A program made the position numbers and the translations under genes. Below are positions 7,500-16,832 of a stretch of 64,000 nt of DNA, in pieces. The stretch is taken from NCBI GenBank assembly GCA_963806335.1, contig CAWDXO010000013.1:310001-374000 (forward strand), written 5' to 3'. The stretch comes from Palsa-504 sp963806335 (GTDB lineage Bacteria; Actinomycetota; Actinomycetes; Streptosporangiales; Streptosporangiaceae). The notes under the pieces are model-generated. The model searched no databases. It was not told where the DNA came from and worked only from the letters and a program-made list of their open reading frames with translations. Numbering within the stretch: the first letter of the stretch is position 1; every line of letters begins with the position of its first letter.

Positions 7500-9056
7500 C
7501 TAGCCGACCTGGGCGGTCCGGCCGGCCCAGTAGGGCATCCGGAGCTTGCGCTTGAGGACCTTGCCCGATCCGGTGCGCGGCAGCTCGCCGGTGAAGTCCA
7601 CCGACCGCGGCACCTTGTAGCTGGCAAGGTTCTCCCGCGCGAACGCCGCGATCTCCTCGCCGGTCAGCGACGATCCCGGCGACCGCACGACCGTAGCGTG
7701 CACAATCTCACCCCATTCTTCCGACGGGATCCCGAACACCGCGATGTCGTAGATTTCGGGATGCTGCTCCAGCGCCGCCTCGATCTCGGCGGGGTAGATG
7801 TTCATGCCGCCGGAGATGATCATGTCGGTCTTGCGGTCGCAGATGTAGAGGTAGCCCTCGTCGTCCCAGTACGCGATGTCGCCGACCGTATGGAAGTCGC
7901 CGCGACTGTTCGACTTATAGCTGGCATTGTTCTTGTAGTAGGTTTCGAACGCGCTCCTGGACCGCACGAAAACCTCGCCGGGATGGTCCGGTCCGGTACC
8001 AGTGACCTCGTTGCCGTCGTCGTCGAACAGCTTGATCTCGATGCCGGGAGCAGGCCTTCCGCAGGATGCCGGCTTGCGCATCTGGTCCTCGGGCAGCAGC
8101 ACGGTGTCCACGCCGAGCTCGGTCGATCCGTAGACCTCGAACAGCGATCCGGGCGGGAAGTCCGCCACGTACTGCTGCTTGAGCGCGTAACTCCACGGTG
8201 CCGCGTTGGCCACCATGACGCGTACGGAGGAGCGGTCGTAGCGGTCCTTGACCTCGCTGGGCAACGCGCAGATCATCCGGATCAGCGCGGGCGCGGAGAA
8301 CGTCGAGCTCGCCTTGTGCTTGTCCACGAGCCGCAGCCAGTCCTCGGCGTCGAACTTACGCTGCACGATGATCGTCTGGCCGTAGAGCAAGCCAGCGCTC
8401 ATGAACGCGCTGGGGCCGCTGTGGTACAGCGGGCCGGAGGTGATGTAGATGTCGTCGGGCCGGTAGCCGAACAGGTTCAGCAGGGCGCCGAGGACTTCTG
8501 GATCAGGGGGGCCGGGCCGGACCGCGCCCTTCGGCTTGCCGGTCGTGCCGGAGGTGTAGATCATCGTCCCGCCCGCGCCGGCCGCGTCTCCGACATCGGG
8601 CGCATCGGCCGACGCGGCAGCGATGTCGGCGTCGGTCAGCATCCCGTCCGGGGCCGGGCCGCCGACCGCGATGATGTGCCGTACCTTTTCCAGCTGGTCG
8701 CGGAGCGCAGCGAACATAGGCGCGTGCTCGTAGTCCACGTAGGCGACCTCGGCGTCGCTGTGGTTAATGACGTAGAGCGCCTCCTCCGGCGTCAGCCGGT
8801 AGTTCAGCGGCACCGCGACCGCGCCGATCTTCCTGGTGGCGTTCATGACCGCCACGACCTCGGGCGAGTTCGGTCCGCACCACAGGACCTTCGTGGCCGG
8901 CCCAGCTCCCAGGGAGAGCAGCAGGTTCGCTACCCGGTTCGACTGCGCCTCAAGGTCGGCGTACGTCCACGTGACGACGGTCCCGTCCGGCTTGTCGTCG
9001 ATGACGCCTGGCTTGCCTGGCTGGCTCTGGGCATACATGGAAAGGGTGTCCGGCAT
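7500..9056 (-). CDS. Acyl-CoA synthetase (AMP-forming), FadD-like
   Basis: ANL-superfamily adenylate-forming ligase that would activate a carboxylic acid to acyl-AMP and then acyl-CoA. It shows the phosphate loop MIYTSGTTGKPKGAV near residue 165, the VYGSTELG motif near 315, GDIAYWDDEGYLYICDRKTDMIISGG (hinge and adenine binding) near 390-415, and the C-terminal catalytic lysine region PRTGSGKVLKRKLR near 500. Full length at 518 residues. It is preceded by a 200-bp intergenic region and followed by nothing coupled. With acyl-CoA dehydrogenases elsewhere in the window it fits fatty or aromatic acid catabolism, but the substrate is not predictable. Confidence 0.85.
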   Translation of the reverse strand: MPDTLSMYAQSQPGKPGVIDDKPDGTVVTWTYADLEAQSNRVANLLLSLGAGPATKVLWCGPNSPEVVAVMNATRKIGAVAVPLNYRLTPEEALYVINHSDAEVAYVDYEHAPMFAALRDQLEKVRHIIAVGGPAPDGMLTDADIAAASADAPDVGDAAGAGGTMIYTSGTTGKPKGAVRPGPPDPEVLGALLNLFGYRPDDIYITSGPLYHSGPSAFMSAGLLYGQTIIVQRKFDAEDWLRLVDKHKASSTFSAPALIRMICALPSEVKDRYDRSSVRVMVANAAPWSYALKQQYVADFPPGSLFEVYGSTELGVDTVLLPEDQMRKPASCGRPAPGIEIKLFDDDGNEVTGTGPDHPGEVFVRSRSAFETYYKNNASYKSNSRGDFHTVGDIAYWDDEGYLYICDRKTDMIISGGMNIYPAEIEAALEQHPEIYDIAVFGIPSEEWGEIVHATVVRSPGSSLTGEEIAAFARENLASYKVPRSVDFTGELPRTGSGKVLKRKLRMPYWAGRTAQVG

Positions 9057-9254
9057 CGCACCTGTCCCTCATCAACGCGGCCAGTGGGCACCGGCGGCTG
9101 GCCGCATCCGCCGCCTATGGTCAATTTACGGAACCGGCATCGATCGGTAAATCATGGAATCCAGCCGCCAGCCACGGAAACCCGCTCGCGGATGATCGAC
9201 ACAATATCGGCGCCCTCCTGTCGGGGGGAGGAGCGATGAACCTAAACTCGTCGC

Positions 9255-9875
9255 ATGGCCAGGTACTTCGACATTCATCCGGCCAACCCGCAGCGGCGCG
9301 CGATCGCCGGAATCGCCGATATCGTGCGCGCAGGCGGCGTGATCGCCTACCCGACAGACTCCTGCTACGCGCTCGGGTGCCAGCTCGGCAACACCGACGG
9401 CTTCACCAGGATCAGGTCGATCCGCCATCTCGACGACCGGCACCACCTTACGCTGGTGTGCCAGGACTTCGCCCAGCTAGGCCAGTTCGTGCACGTTGCC
9501 AACCCGGTGTTCCGGGCTATCAAGGCGGCGACCCCGGGCAGTTACACGTTCATCCTGCCCGCGACCAAGGAGGTGCCGCGCAGGTTGCAGCACCCGGGGA
9601 GGAAGACCGTCGGGGTGCGGATCCCCCGCCACGTGGTAACCCAGGCGCTGCTCGCCGAACTCGGCGAGCCGCTCGTCTCGAGCACCCTGCTGCTGCCCGG
9701 CCAGGACGAGCCCATGACCCAGGGGTGGGAGATCGCTGAGGAGCTTGACCACGCCGTGGACGCGGTGATCGACTCGGGCGACTGCGGCACCGAGCCGACT
9801 ACGGTGATCGACTTCTCCCAGCAGGAACCCGAGATCGTGCGGCGCGGGGCAGGCGACACGTCCGGTTTTGAGTGA
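9255..9875 (+). CDS. L-threonylcarbamoyladenylate synthase-family protein (YciO/Sua5/YrdC)
   Basis: A 206-residue YrdC-fold protein. Family signatures include GGVIAYPTDSCYALGC near residue 29, a KR-like RSIRHLDDRHHLTLVC segment binding nucleotide, PGSYTFILPATKEVPRRL, and VGVRIPRH near 118. These match the YciO branch more than the essential TsaC, which usually has a longer or differently placed Ser-rich motif. The role of YciO-type paralogues is debated; t6A formation is possible. It is a monocistronic + strand gene with convergent flippase downstream and a shared hairpin at 9909-9934. Confidence 0.82.
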   Translation: MARYFDIHPANPQRRAIAGIADIVRAGGVIAYPTDSCYALGCQLGNTDGFTRIRSIRHLDDRHHLTLVCQDFAQLGQFVHVANPVFRAIKAATPGSYTFILPATKEVPRRLQHPGRKTVGVRIPRHVVTQALLAELGEPLVSSTLLLPGQDEPMTQGWEIAEELDHAVDAVIDSGDCGTEPTTVIDFSQQEPEIVRRGAGDTSGFE

Positions 9876-9908
9876 ACCACGGTCCGCGAACCTGCGCTAT
9901 ATTCCGGC

Positions 9909-9934
9909 CCGGACCGAGTTATCGGCCGGTCCGG
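9909..9934. terminator. Hairpin between convergent genes
   Basis: CCGGACCG and CGGTCCGG form an 8-bp perfect stem with a 10-nt loop in the 105-bp gap between the YciO gene and the convergent flippase gene. No U-tract follows, which is usual for actinobacterial terminators. Confidence 0.5.
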
Positions 9935-9980
9935 CCTTCCGCGTCGCTTGGAGGTAGCGGATTCCGCCGCGCGGGCGTGC

Positions 9981-12428
9981 TTATAGGTATTCTCTCTTGC
10001 GCATCCAGACGAGGGTGATCCAGCCCCAGATGGGCGGCAGGTAGGAGCTGAACAGACGCTGGATGAAGACTGCGGCGGTGGCATCGGCCTCCGAGACCCC
10101 GGCCGCGGTGAGCCCGAGGATCATGCCCGCTTCCACCACACCCAGGCCGCCGGGTGACGGCGCGATGCCGCCGAGCATCGCGGCTAGCGTGATGACCACG
10201 ATCAGGGTGGGAAGCCGCAGATGGTCACCGAAGGCCCGCAGCGAAACAGACAGGGCCGCGGCCACGAGCAGGTCCCGGCCAAACGCGCCACCCAACAGCA
10301 GCGCAAGCTTGCTCGGAGAGCTGGCTACGATTTTGAGGTTGGCCCAGATGCCGCTGACGGTGGGACGCATCTTCGCCGCGGCCAGACGGCGGAGCCGGGG
10401 CACGGCCAGGGCCAGGCCGATCACCAGGGCGACCAGCACCACGACGGCCAAGATGATCCACACCAGTTTCGAATTCCCCCCCGACTCGGGGGTGAGCTCG
10501 ATATGAATGGACCCCCAGGCGAACGGCAGCGAAACCAGCAGCAGCACCCCGGTCGCGATCCAGCTGGCGGTGGCCATGATGGCACCCGAGCTCAACGCCA
10601 CCGACGAGTCATAGCCCTGTTGCTGGAAGTAGCGCACCCGGGTGGCGAAGACCGCCGCCGTCCCGCCGGCCAGCGCGCTGAATGCCTTGGCTACTTCGAC
10701 CGCCACTGTCCGCCCGAACGGAAGCGGTCCGGACACGCTGCCGATGCCTTCGACGGCTGAGGCCACGTAGGCCAGCTGAGTCAGGATCAGTACCATGACG
10801 ACCCAGAGCCAATCGGCCCCGATCACGGTGTCGAAGGACTGGGAGACGTCGATGAGCACACCGATCAGGGCCCAGCCGCCGATGAGCGTGCCGACTATCA
10901 TGATCAGCGTCGGCCAGCTCACCCGGCGGGGCTCCATCAGCGTCGGCACGTCAATCGACTTGGCCTGGGCGGCGCGCTGCCGGGCGTCCTCCAAGAGCTG
11001 GCGCTGGCCTCGCAGGCTCCGGGCCAGGGTGGGATCGAGCGCGGGCCGATGCAGGTGCCGGAGGGCACCTGCCAGCAGCTCCGGTGTCAGGCACCGGGCG
11101 GCGGCGTCCGCGGCTCGTTCGGCGCCGACCACCAGGGCCGTCGCCGCCATGGCCCCAGCCAGGTCACGATCTAGCTGATCGGGCAAGGCGCCCGCCGAAG
11201 CGTTGCGGAAGTCCGTCAGCACCGTAGCCTGCGTGGCCGGGTCGACAAACACCGCGTCACCGCTGACGGCCCCGTGAGCGATCCGGGCCCGTCGCAAGAT
11301 CAGCAGCTGATGATAAAGGTCATCGAGGGCAGCGTCGCTGACATCACCGGCGTCGGCATCCGACAGCGCCTTCCCGGCGGGCATCCGGTAGACCAGCAGC
11401 GCGTCCTTGGACGGTCCCGCCGTGGCGGCCTCGATAATCTCGGGTACGGCCACACCAAGCCGGGCGGCCCGCAAGGTGAGGTAAGCCTCACGTTCGACCT
11501 GCTGGAGCCGGGTAATCGTGAGGCTCGGCCCGGAGTCCCGGTACAGCACGAACCGGCCCGCCTTGGTCAGCAGCCTGGCGTCGGCCGCATCCCGGCCGTA
11601 GACCACGATTCCGAGGCGCTGACCGGGCGAATCCGTCCGGCCTGTCTCGGTAGCCGCGTATTTAGCCACTCCCCAGACCTGCCGTGCCATCGGGTGTACA
11701 TGGTCAGCATCGATGCCGAGTTCGGCCAGCAGCAGCCGCACATCATCGGCGGAAGGCAAGCCGAGCGGCGAGCCGAAGATGAGCCGGACCAGCGCCGTCA
11801 TCCCCCAGCCGATGACCAGGCTGCCCAGGACATTGACGGGCAGCCCGTGACCTCCGACGGCCGAGGCCAGGGCCACCAGGGCGATAAACAGCTCGATCAG
11901 GCGCTGCACGCTTCGCGCTAGGTAGGGCAGCGCCGCCGTCGCCACCGCCACGAACACAGCGATCTGGAAGATCGGGAAAGTCAGGTAATAGCCGCTGATC
12001 ACGATGCCGGTCGGTCTTCCGCCGCTGGTCCCGAGAAAAAGGATGAGGATCCCGCATACCGCCGCCGTACCGGCAGCACTCAATGCGATGTCGCGCGCGA
12101 CCACCCAGCGGCGCGCAATCAGGGCCAGTAGCACCAGGCCGATCCCGATGCCGAACGAACCAGCCTGGTAGACCACCGTAACTAGCCAGGTAATGCTCCG
12201 CGGCGGCGGATGAATGACCTGGACGACGGCCCGGTCGATGCGGGAGTCGTAGCGGATGGCAAGGACGCAGCACACCAAGGCCAGGACGGCAATGGCCAGG
12301 CGCAGTCCGTCGCTGCCGCGCCGCCGTCGCTGGCCGTCGCCAACCGGTGCGAACAGGACCGAACGCCAGCCACGCAGCAGATGTTCTTCGGGAAGAGGGC
12401 TCTTACTCTCTATGAGATCCTCAGTCAT
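9981..12428 (-). CDS. Large flippase-like membrane protein with internal kinase-like domain (LPG synthase TM family)
   Basis: An 815-residue protein with three parts. Residues about 30-210 hold six or so membrane segments. Residues about 220-470 are soluble and resemble a degraded protein-kinase/aminoglycoside-phosphotransferase fold: VEREAYLTLRAARLGV, then LLVYRMPAGKALSD, then HGAVSGDAVFVD and VLTDFRNAS. The catalytic-loop Asp of HxD appears replaced, so activity is doubtful. Residues about 490-815 are a YbhN/LPG-synthase-type transmembrane domain with the signature APSPGGLGVVEAG. The start at ATG 12428 is preferred over an upstream TTG at 12509. A role in lipid translocation or lipid modification is inferred from the family. 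A small membrane ORF sits 16 nt upstream. Confidence 0.75.
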   Translation of the reverse strand: MTEDLIESKSPLPEEHLLRGWRSVLFAPVGDGQRRRRGSDGLRLAIAVLALVCCVLAIRYDSRIDRAVVQVIHPPPRSITWLVTVVYQAGSFGIGIGLVLLALIARRWVVARDIALSAAGTAAVCGILILFLGTSGGRPTGIVISGYYLTFPIFQIAVFVAVATAALPYLARSVQRLIELFIALVALASAVGGHGLPVNVLGSLVIGWGMTALVRLIFGSPLGLPSADDVRLLLAELGIDADHVHPMARQVWGVAKYAATETGRTDSPGQRLGIVVYGRDAADARLLTKAGRFVLYRDSGPSLTITRLQQVEREAYLTLRAARLGVAVPEIIEAATAGPSKDALLVYRMPAGKALSDADAGDVSDAALDDLYHQLLILRRARIAHGAVSGDAVFVDPATQATVLTDFRNASAGALPDQLDRDLAGAMAATALVVGAERAADAAARCLTPELLAGALRHLHRPALDPTLARSLRGQRQLLEDARQRAAQAKSIDVPTLMEPRRVSWPTLIMIVGTLIGGWALIGVLIDVSQSFDTVIGADWLWVVMVLILTQLAYVASAVEGIGSVSGPLPFGRTVAVEVAKAFSALAGGTAAVFATRVRYFQQQGYDSSVALSSGAIMATASWIATGVLLLVSLPFAWGSIHIELTPESGGNSKLVWIILAVVVLVALVIGLALAVPRLRRLAAAKMRPTVSGIWANLKIVASSPSKLALLLGGAFGRDLLVAAALSVSLRAFGDHLRLPTLIVVITLAAMLGGIAPSPGGLGVVEAGMILGLTAAGVSEADATAAVFIQRLFSSYLPPIWGWITLVWMRKREYL

Positions 12429-12444
12429 GCGATTAGGGCGCACG

Positions 12445-12555
12445 TTAGTGGTCTGGTTGCTGAGTGAGGAATGCGGTGTATTCGGGCGTCCCGACGACGA
12501 TGACGGCAAGCACCCATCCGAAGGGAATCCCTAGGCCGCTAGCGTTTCCCGCCAT
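12445..12555 (-). CDS. Small 36-residue predicted membrane protein
   Basis: A short frame starting at ATG 12555 with a strong AGGAGAAGG ribosome-binding site about 8 bp upstream. It encodes one hydrophobic helix (GIPFGWVLAVIVVG, residues 9-22) followed by TPEYTAFLTQQPDH. It stops 16 nt before the ATG of the large flippase-like gene, so the two are probably co-translated. No family recognised. The good ribosome-binding site and single TM helix argue that it is real; homologue conservation is untested. Confidence 0.45.
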   Translation of the reverse strand: MAGNASGLGIPFGWVLAVIVVGTPEYTAFLTQQPDH

Positions 12556-12768
12556 GCGCGCCCCCTTCTCCTGAGCCGGCTAGTGCCAACGCGAACACGT
12601 TAGTCCCGCCTGGCGCTGACCAGATTCACCCTTTGCGGGTGATCCTGGCGTGGTGCGGCTTGGCTATGGTCACTTATGCCATGGTCGGCAGTTAATCCTA
12701 CGCGAGTGCTGTTCATGGCGCTCGGGCCGGCTGAGCGGGTCGTCACGGCCCTGGAACTCGAGGGAATA

Positions 12769-13290
12769 ATGAACAAGTCCATGCTGGCGGTCCTCAGCGA
12801 CGCCGAGCGGCAGCTGGTGGCCCAGACCGAGCCGGCTGAGCTCGCCGCGCTCGACGAGGATGCGGCCATCGAGTTCGAGGCCCGGATCAGGCGCACACGC
12901 AACAAGTACGTGGGCCAGTACCGCCGGGGCGCCAGTGCTCGTGTGGTCGAACAGGGCGGGCGCGGCAAGGCACGCCCGGAGAACGCGCGGGCGGCCTTGA
13001 AGGCCGAGGCGTTCGAAGAGGCCCTTTCCCGGGTGAGCGGTCGAGTTGCGGTACTAGCCAGGCAGTCCGCCGCGAAGCTGCGCGCGGAGAGGCTCGAGGC
13101 AGCCAGGGCCGGGCAGCAGGGCCAACGGCCCGGCGCGCGGCGAGCGGCGTCCGGCGCGGCCCGGAAGGGGCCCGCAATATCCGGCGAGCCGACCGGCGAC
13201 CGTGCGCTGCGCTCGCCCGCTACTGAGAAGCGCCGAGCAAGCACTCTGGCCCAGGGAGCCAGCCGGCAGGCGAAGCGAGACAGCCGATAA
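12769..13290 (+). CDS. Conserved actinobacterial hypothetical, basic coiled protein
   Basis: A 173-residue hydrophilic protein. The start at ATG 12769 has GAGGGA 6 bp upstream; a longer frame from 12676 lacks support. Residues 1-60 (MLAVLSDAERQLVAQTEP, then IRRTRNKYVGQYRR) and 70-115 are helical and match a hypothetical I recall as common in Streptomyces relatives. The last 60 residues are Arg/Ala/Gly-rich and strongly basic, suggesting nucleic-acid binding. It ends two bases before the DUF2252 gene, so the two probably form an operon. Function unknown. Confidence 0.65.
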   Translation: MNKSMLAVLSDAERQLVAQTEPAELAALDEDAAIEFEARIRRTRNKYVGQYRRGASARVVEQGGRGKARPENARAALKAEAFEEALSRVSGRVAVLARQSAAKLRAERLEAARAGQQGQRPGARRAASGAARKGPAISGEPTGDRALRSPATEKRRASTLAQGASRQAKRDSR

Positions 13291-13292
13291 AC

Positions 13293-14684
13293 ATGGAATC
13301 CCGCTCATCGCAACCGCCGCCGTCGCCTGATATACGGCATGATCTGCCGGCCACGGCAGACGAGAGGCGAGCGTCCGGGAAGGCCGCCCGCAAGCGCGTT
13401 CAACGGAGTGCGCTGGGGTACTGGGACGAGGAAGAGCGCGGGCACGACGCGCTGGAGACGATCCTGGCCCAGAACCAGGCCCGGGTCCCCGAGCTCATCC
13501 CCATCCGGCATCAGCGGATGGCGGCCTCCCCCTGGGGTTACTACCGGGGCGCCGCAGCGGTCATGGCCCGCGACCTGGCGGCGCGGCCCGACAGCGGGCT
13601 GACGGTGCAACTGTGCGGCGATGCTCACGTACTGAACTTCGGCCTGTGGGCCACGCCGGAACGGAACCTCGCATTCGACCTGCGCGACTTCGACGAGACC
13701 CTCCCTGGCCCGTTCGAGTGGGACATTAAGCGCTTCGCCGCCAGCCTTGTGGTGGCGGCGCGGGAGAACGGGATCGATGAGCGGACAGCCGATGCCGCGG
13801 TAGCCGCCGGCATCGAGGCCTATCGCACCCGCATGCGCCGGTACACGGTAATGCCCGAGCTTGAGATCTGGTACGACGGCATTCACGCCGACCATCTGAT
13901 CAACTATTTCGAGCCAGCTGACCGCGGGCGCGTCTCGATCCACATTGAGAAGAAACGGGAACGCCGTACCAGCCGCGGAGCATTCGCCAAACTGACCACG
14001 ATGGCGCACGGGCGTCCGCGGATAACCGAAGAGCCTCCGGTCCGCATCGCGCTCAACGACGACGAACAGGCCGACATCGTAGATCACCTTCTGGCCGGGT
14101 ACCAGCTGACCCTCCAAGAGGACCGGCGGAGCCTGTTCAACCGGTTTACCGAGGTCGATATCGTTCGCCAGGTGGTGGGAGTAGGCAGCGTAGGGATGCG
14201 GGTCTACCTGGTGCTGCTAGAGGGCCGCAGCGCGGCCGACCCATTGTTCCTTCAAGTCAAGCAGGCGGGGCCATCGGTGTATGAGGCCGAGGGCCGGCCC
14301 AGCACCCACGACAATCACGGTGCGCGGGTCGTCAACGGCAAACGGCTCGTCCAGACGGCCACCGACATTTTCGTCGGCTGGGGCTCATGGCAGGGCCGGG
14401 ACTATTACGTGCGGCAGTTCCGTGACATGAAGATCATCCCAACCACAGAGCTGATCGCCCCCCGACTGGTCGAGTTCGCTACCGCCTGCGGCGAAACCCT
14501 GGCCAAGGCCCATGCCCGCACCGGCGATCCGGTCGCTATCGACGGCTACATCGGGAAGGGGGCTGGTTTCGCGACGGCGATCGGCCAGTTCGCCCGCTTG
14601 TACGCCGATCAGAACGAGCGAGACCACGCGCAGCTCGTCCGCGCCATCGCCGCCGGAACGGTCAACAGCCTGGAAAGCGGCTGA
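13293..14684 (+). CDS. DUF2252 domain-containing protein
   Basis: A 463-residue cytosolic protein of the DUF2252 family, which has a kinase-like (aminoglycoside phosphotransferase-related) fold. Recognisable blocks include RHQRMAASPWGYYRGAA near residue 73, LCGDAHVLNFG near 107 (a GDxHxxN motif equivalent to the kinase catalytic loop), FDLRDFDETLPGPFEWD near 125 (metal-binding Asp) and YYVRQFRDMK near 370. Full length. It directly follows the basic hypothetical gene with two bases between stop and ATG. No substrate is established for the family. Confidence 0.85.
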   Translation: MESRSSQPPPSPDIRHDLPATADERRASGKAARKRVQRSALGYWDEEERGHDALETILAQNQARVPELIPIRHQRMAASPWGYYRGAAAVMARDLAARPDSGLTVQLCGDAHVLNFGLWATPERNLAFDLRDFDETLPGPFEWDIKRFAASLVVAARENGIDERTADAAVAAGIEAYRTRMRRYTVMPELEIWYDGIHADHLINYFEPADRGRVSIHIEKKRERRTSRGAFAKLTTMAHGRPRITEEPPVRIALNDDEQADIVDHLLAGYQLTLQEDRRSLFNRFTEVDIVRQVVGVGSVGMRVYLVLLEGRSAADPLFLQVKQAGPSVYEAEGRPSTHDNHGARVVNGKRLVQTATDIFVGWGSWQGRDYYVRQFRDMKIIPTTELIAPRLVEFATACGETLAKAHARTGDPVAIDGYIGKGAGFATAIGQFARLYADQNERDHAQLVRAIAAGTVNSLESG

Positions 14685-14689
14685 CGTAT

Positions 14690-14717
14690 CGCGGGCCCGG
14701 CAGGCCCTTTTCCCGCG
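14690..14717. terminator. Weak hairpin between convergent genes
   Basis: CGCGGG and CCCGCG pair across an 18-nt spacer that itself contains GGCCC/GGGCC pairing, in the 37-bp gap between the DUF2252 gene and the convergent flippase gene. Confidence 0.35.
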
Positions 14718-14721
14718 GGCG

Positions 14722-15834
14722 CTAATGGCCGTCCGCCGCGCCCGCCGGTGATGGGCGGCTCCGATACCGGAGCTGGAATAGGCCGTAAGCGATAGGTCCG
14801 GCGCACAGCGGTACCCAGTAAGAGGCGATGCGGTAGGTCAGCGTGGCCAGTACGGCCTGGCTGGAGTTGACCTCGGCGAGTACCAGCAGGCCGGTCAGGC
14901 TCGCTTCCACGATCCCGAGCCCGCCAGGAGTGATGGGGATCATCCCGATGATGCCGGCGGCCGCGTAGGCCACCAGGATCAGCGAAGGGCGCGGGTGGCT
15001 CCCGGTGGCTCGCAGCGCCGCCAGCAGACAGAGATAATCGAACGCCAGGCGGCCAGCGGACAGCAGCAGGGCCTGCCACCATTGCCGGCCAAGCACCGCC
15101 CGAATTTCGTTGCGCTGAGCGAGAAGGGTAGTGTCCAGCCCTTCCAGTGGGGGCCGTTTCCGCCGGACCCAGTTCGCGAGCCGCTGCACCGTCCGGCCGG
15201 CCCAGCGCAGCGGCGCGTCGTAGGTTAGGACGGCCGCCCCGAACACGGCGAAGACCACGAACCCCGCCGCCCCGAGAACGGCCGTGTTGACCAGGCCCCG
15301 GCTGGCGGGCGCTCCGAGCAGGATGACCGGGAGAGCAAAGACAGGCAGGGCGAGGAGCCCGCCCACGCCCAGGAGAGAGAACGCCGCCAGCCCGCCTACG
15401 GTGGAAGTCGTGTCGCCCACGCTGGCCGCCAGCATCCGGAACTGCACCGCGGCGCCGACGGCCGCACCCCCCGGCATGATAAGGGTGATCGCGTTGCCGG
15501 CCAGCTGGGACGTGATGACTGGGAACCATGCCCTGGTCCGCAACGCTAGCCGCTGCAGCGCGAACGTGCAGACGAAGTGCGCGACTTCGGCCCCGATCGC
15601 CACGGCGAACCAGCGTGGATCCAGGGTCGACAGACGAGGCCAGGATGCGAGCACTTCGGTGATCGCCGGGAACACAAGGTAGATGGCGATGCCCGCGACG
15701 GCGACCACCGCGGCGCGCTTGATCACCGTCTTCCACGCCAGCGGATGCGACTTCTCGCGATCGATCCTGCCCGCCAGGGAGTCCGCGCTCGGAGCCGCGG
15801 ATCGATCGTTCAGGGCGTCAGATTGCTCGCTCAT
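14722..15834 (-). CDS. LPG-synthase-like (flippase-like) integral membrane protein
   Basis: About 370 residues with eight or so membrane helices. The family signature IPITPGGLGIVEASLTGLL is near residue 295. It lacks the C-terminal aminoacyl-transferase domain of MprF, so it is the stand-alone YbhN-type membrane domain. The start is uncertain: ATG 15834 (MSEQSDALND) fits the family, but ATG 15873 or 15867 upstream would add 11-13 residues. This is the second of three such proteins in the window. A role in lipid or polyprenyl-glycan translocation is family-based inference. Confidence 0.75.
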   Translation of the reverse strand: MSEQSDALNDRSAAPSADSLAGRIDREKSHPLAWKTVIKRAAVVAVAGIAIYLVFPAITEVLASWPRLSTLDPRWFAVAIGAEVAHFVCTFALQRLALRTRAWFPVITSQLAGNAITLIMPGGAAVGAAVQFRMLAASVGDTTSTVGGLAAFSLLGVGGLLALPVFALPVILLGAPASRGLVNTAVLGAAGFVVFAVFGAAVLTYDAPLRWAGRTVQRLANWVRRKRPPLEGLDTTLLAQRNEIRAVLGRQWWQALLLSAGRLAFDYLCLLAALRATGSHPRPSLILVAYAAAGIIGMIPITPGGLGIVEASLTGLLVLAEVNSSQAVLATLTYRIASYWVPLCAGPIAYGLFQLRYRSRPSPAGAADGH

Positions 15835-16097
15835 GGTCGCGGGCCAGTGGCCATTACCTTTCTCCATGGACATGTGTCGAAAACGGCTCTGCACAGGAAG
15901 CGGCAACCGCGTTCGCCTCCCAGCGTCATGATCGCTTCCGGATCGCTCCGCCGGATCATCCTTCTCGGGTGGGCCGGGGCAGGGTCGGCTCCCTCAATCC
16001 GGCTCATCCGGAAGGCATGACCTGCGGTTCACCTGTTCGGCTTACCGTTAACTGCAGGATGCCTTTTCGTAACTCGAGTCTGCTGGAGCCGGTTCAC

Positions 16098-16724
16098 ATG
16101 CCTGATGCTGAGCTGACCCGGCTACGGCGCCAAGGACTGTGGCTGGAGAGCATCAGCATGGCCTGGACAGTGACGGTGGCCGCGGTTGCCATCGCGGCCG
16201 GGATCGTGGCGTCCTCCGTAGCGCTTATCGGGCTCGGGCTCGAGTCGGTGATCGAGTTGCTTGCCGCCGCCACCGTCATCTTGCACCTGGACGCTGATGC
16301 GATTCGTGAGCGCAGGGCGATGCGCCTGATCGGCGCGACGTTCCTGGCCGGCGCGGCCTATCTCTCGATAGAGAGCGTCCGGGAACTGGCCATACACGAT
16401 CATTCCGGGCATTCGGCCGCCGGCCTCGCCGTCGCGGCGGCAGCGCTCCTGACCATGCCGCTGCTCGCGATCGAGAAACGCCGCACCGGTCGAGCGCTCG
16501 GCAGCCGTGCGCTGCTGGCCGATGCTGACGAGACCGTCTTGGCGGCGGCCGCCGCGGCCGCCGCCCTGGCCGGCGTCGGCCTGGACACCTGGCTCGGCTG
16601 GTGGTGGGCCGTGCCCGCCGCGGGCCTGGTCATCGCGGGCCTGGCTTTCCGGGAAGGCATCCACATCTGGGTGCACAGCGACCATCAGGTGGATGATCCT
16701 CGGCCGTCGGGGGGATCTGCCTGA
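16098..16724 (+). CDS. CDF-like cation transporter (short form)
   Basis: A 208-residue membrane protein with five to six hydrophobic segments, related to the cation diffusion facilitator membrane domain. LRRQGLWLESISMAWTVTVAAVAI corresponds to TM1-TM2 and ADADETVLAAAAAAAALAGVGLDTWLGWWWADP-like sequence to TM5-TM6 (observed: WWWAVPAAGLVIAG). Expected metal-site acidic residues are partly kept (LESISM, DADET, GLDTWLGW). It lacks the C-terminal cytoplasmic metal-sensing domain of full CDF proteins (about 300 residues). The start at 16098 has GGAG 9-12 bp upstream; ATG 16059 is an alternative. Zinc, iron or manganese export is possible. Confidence 0.65.
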   Translation: MPDAELTRLRRQGLWLESISMAWTVTVAAVAIAAGIVASSVALIGLGLESVIELLAAATVILHLDADAIRERRAMRLIGATFLAGAAYLSIESVRELAIHDHSGHSAAGLAVAAAALLTMPLLAIEKRRTGRALGSRALLADADETVLAAAAAAAALAGVGLDTWLGWWWAVPAAGLVIAGLAFREGIHIWVHSDHQVDDPRPSGGSA

Positions 16725-16832
16725 TATCCACAAGTTCCAGGCCGAGCGCGCGCACCTCCAGCTCGGCGTCCTGTACCTGCCGGGGCGACGGCAGATGACC
16801 GGTCGATACGTACCGGCCCCGGCCGGCTGAGC

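Noticed and set aside
7311..9239. A 642-codon + strand frame opposite the acyl-CoA synthetase
   Set aside because: Its opposite strand has all signatures of an AMP-forming ligase; this frame has no family motif and is typical antisense reading in high-GC DNA.
15577..16020. Plus-strand ORFs over the start of the second flippase gene
   Set aside because: They are antisense to a transmembrane gene and start without ribosome-binding sites.
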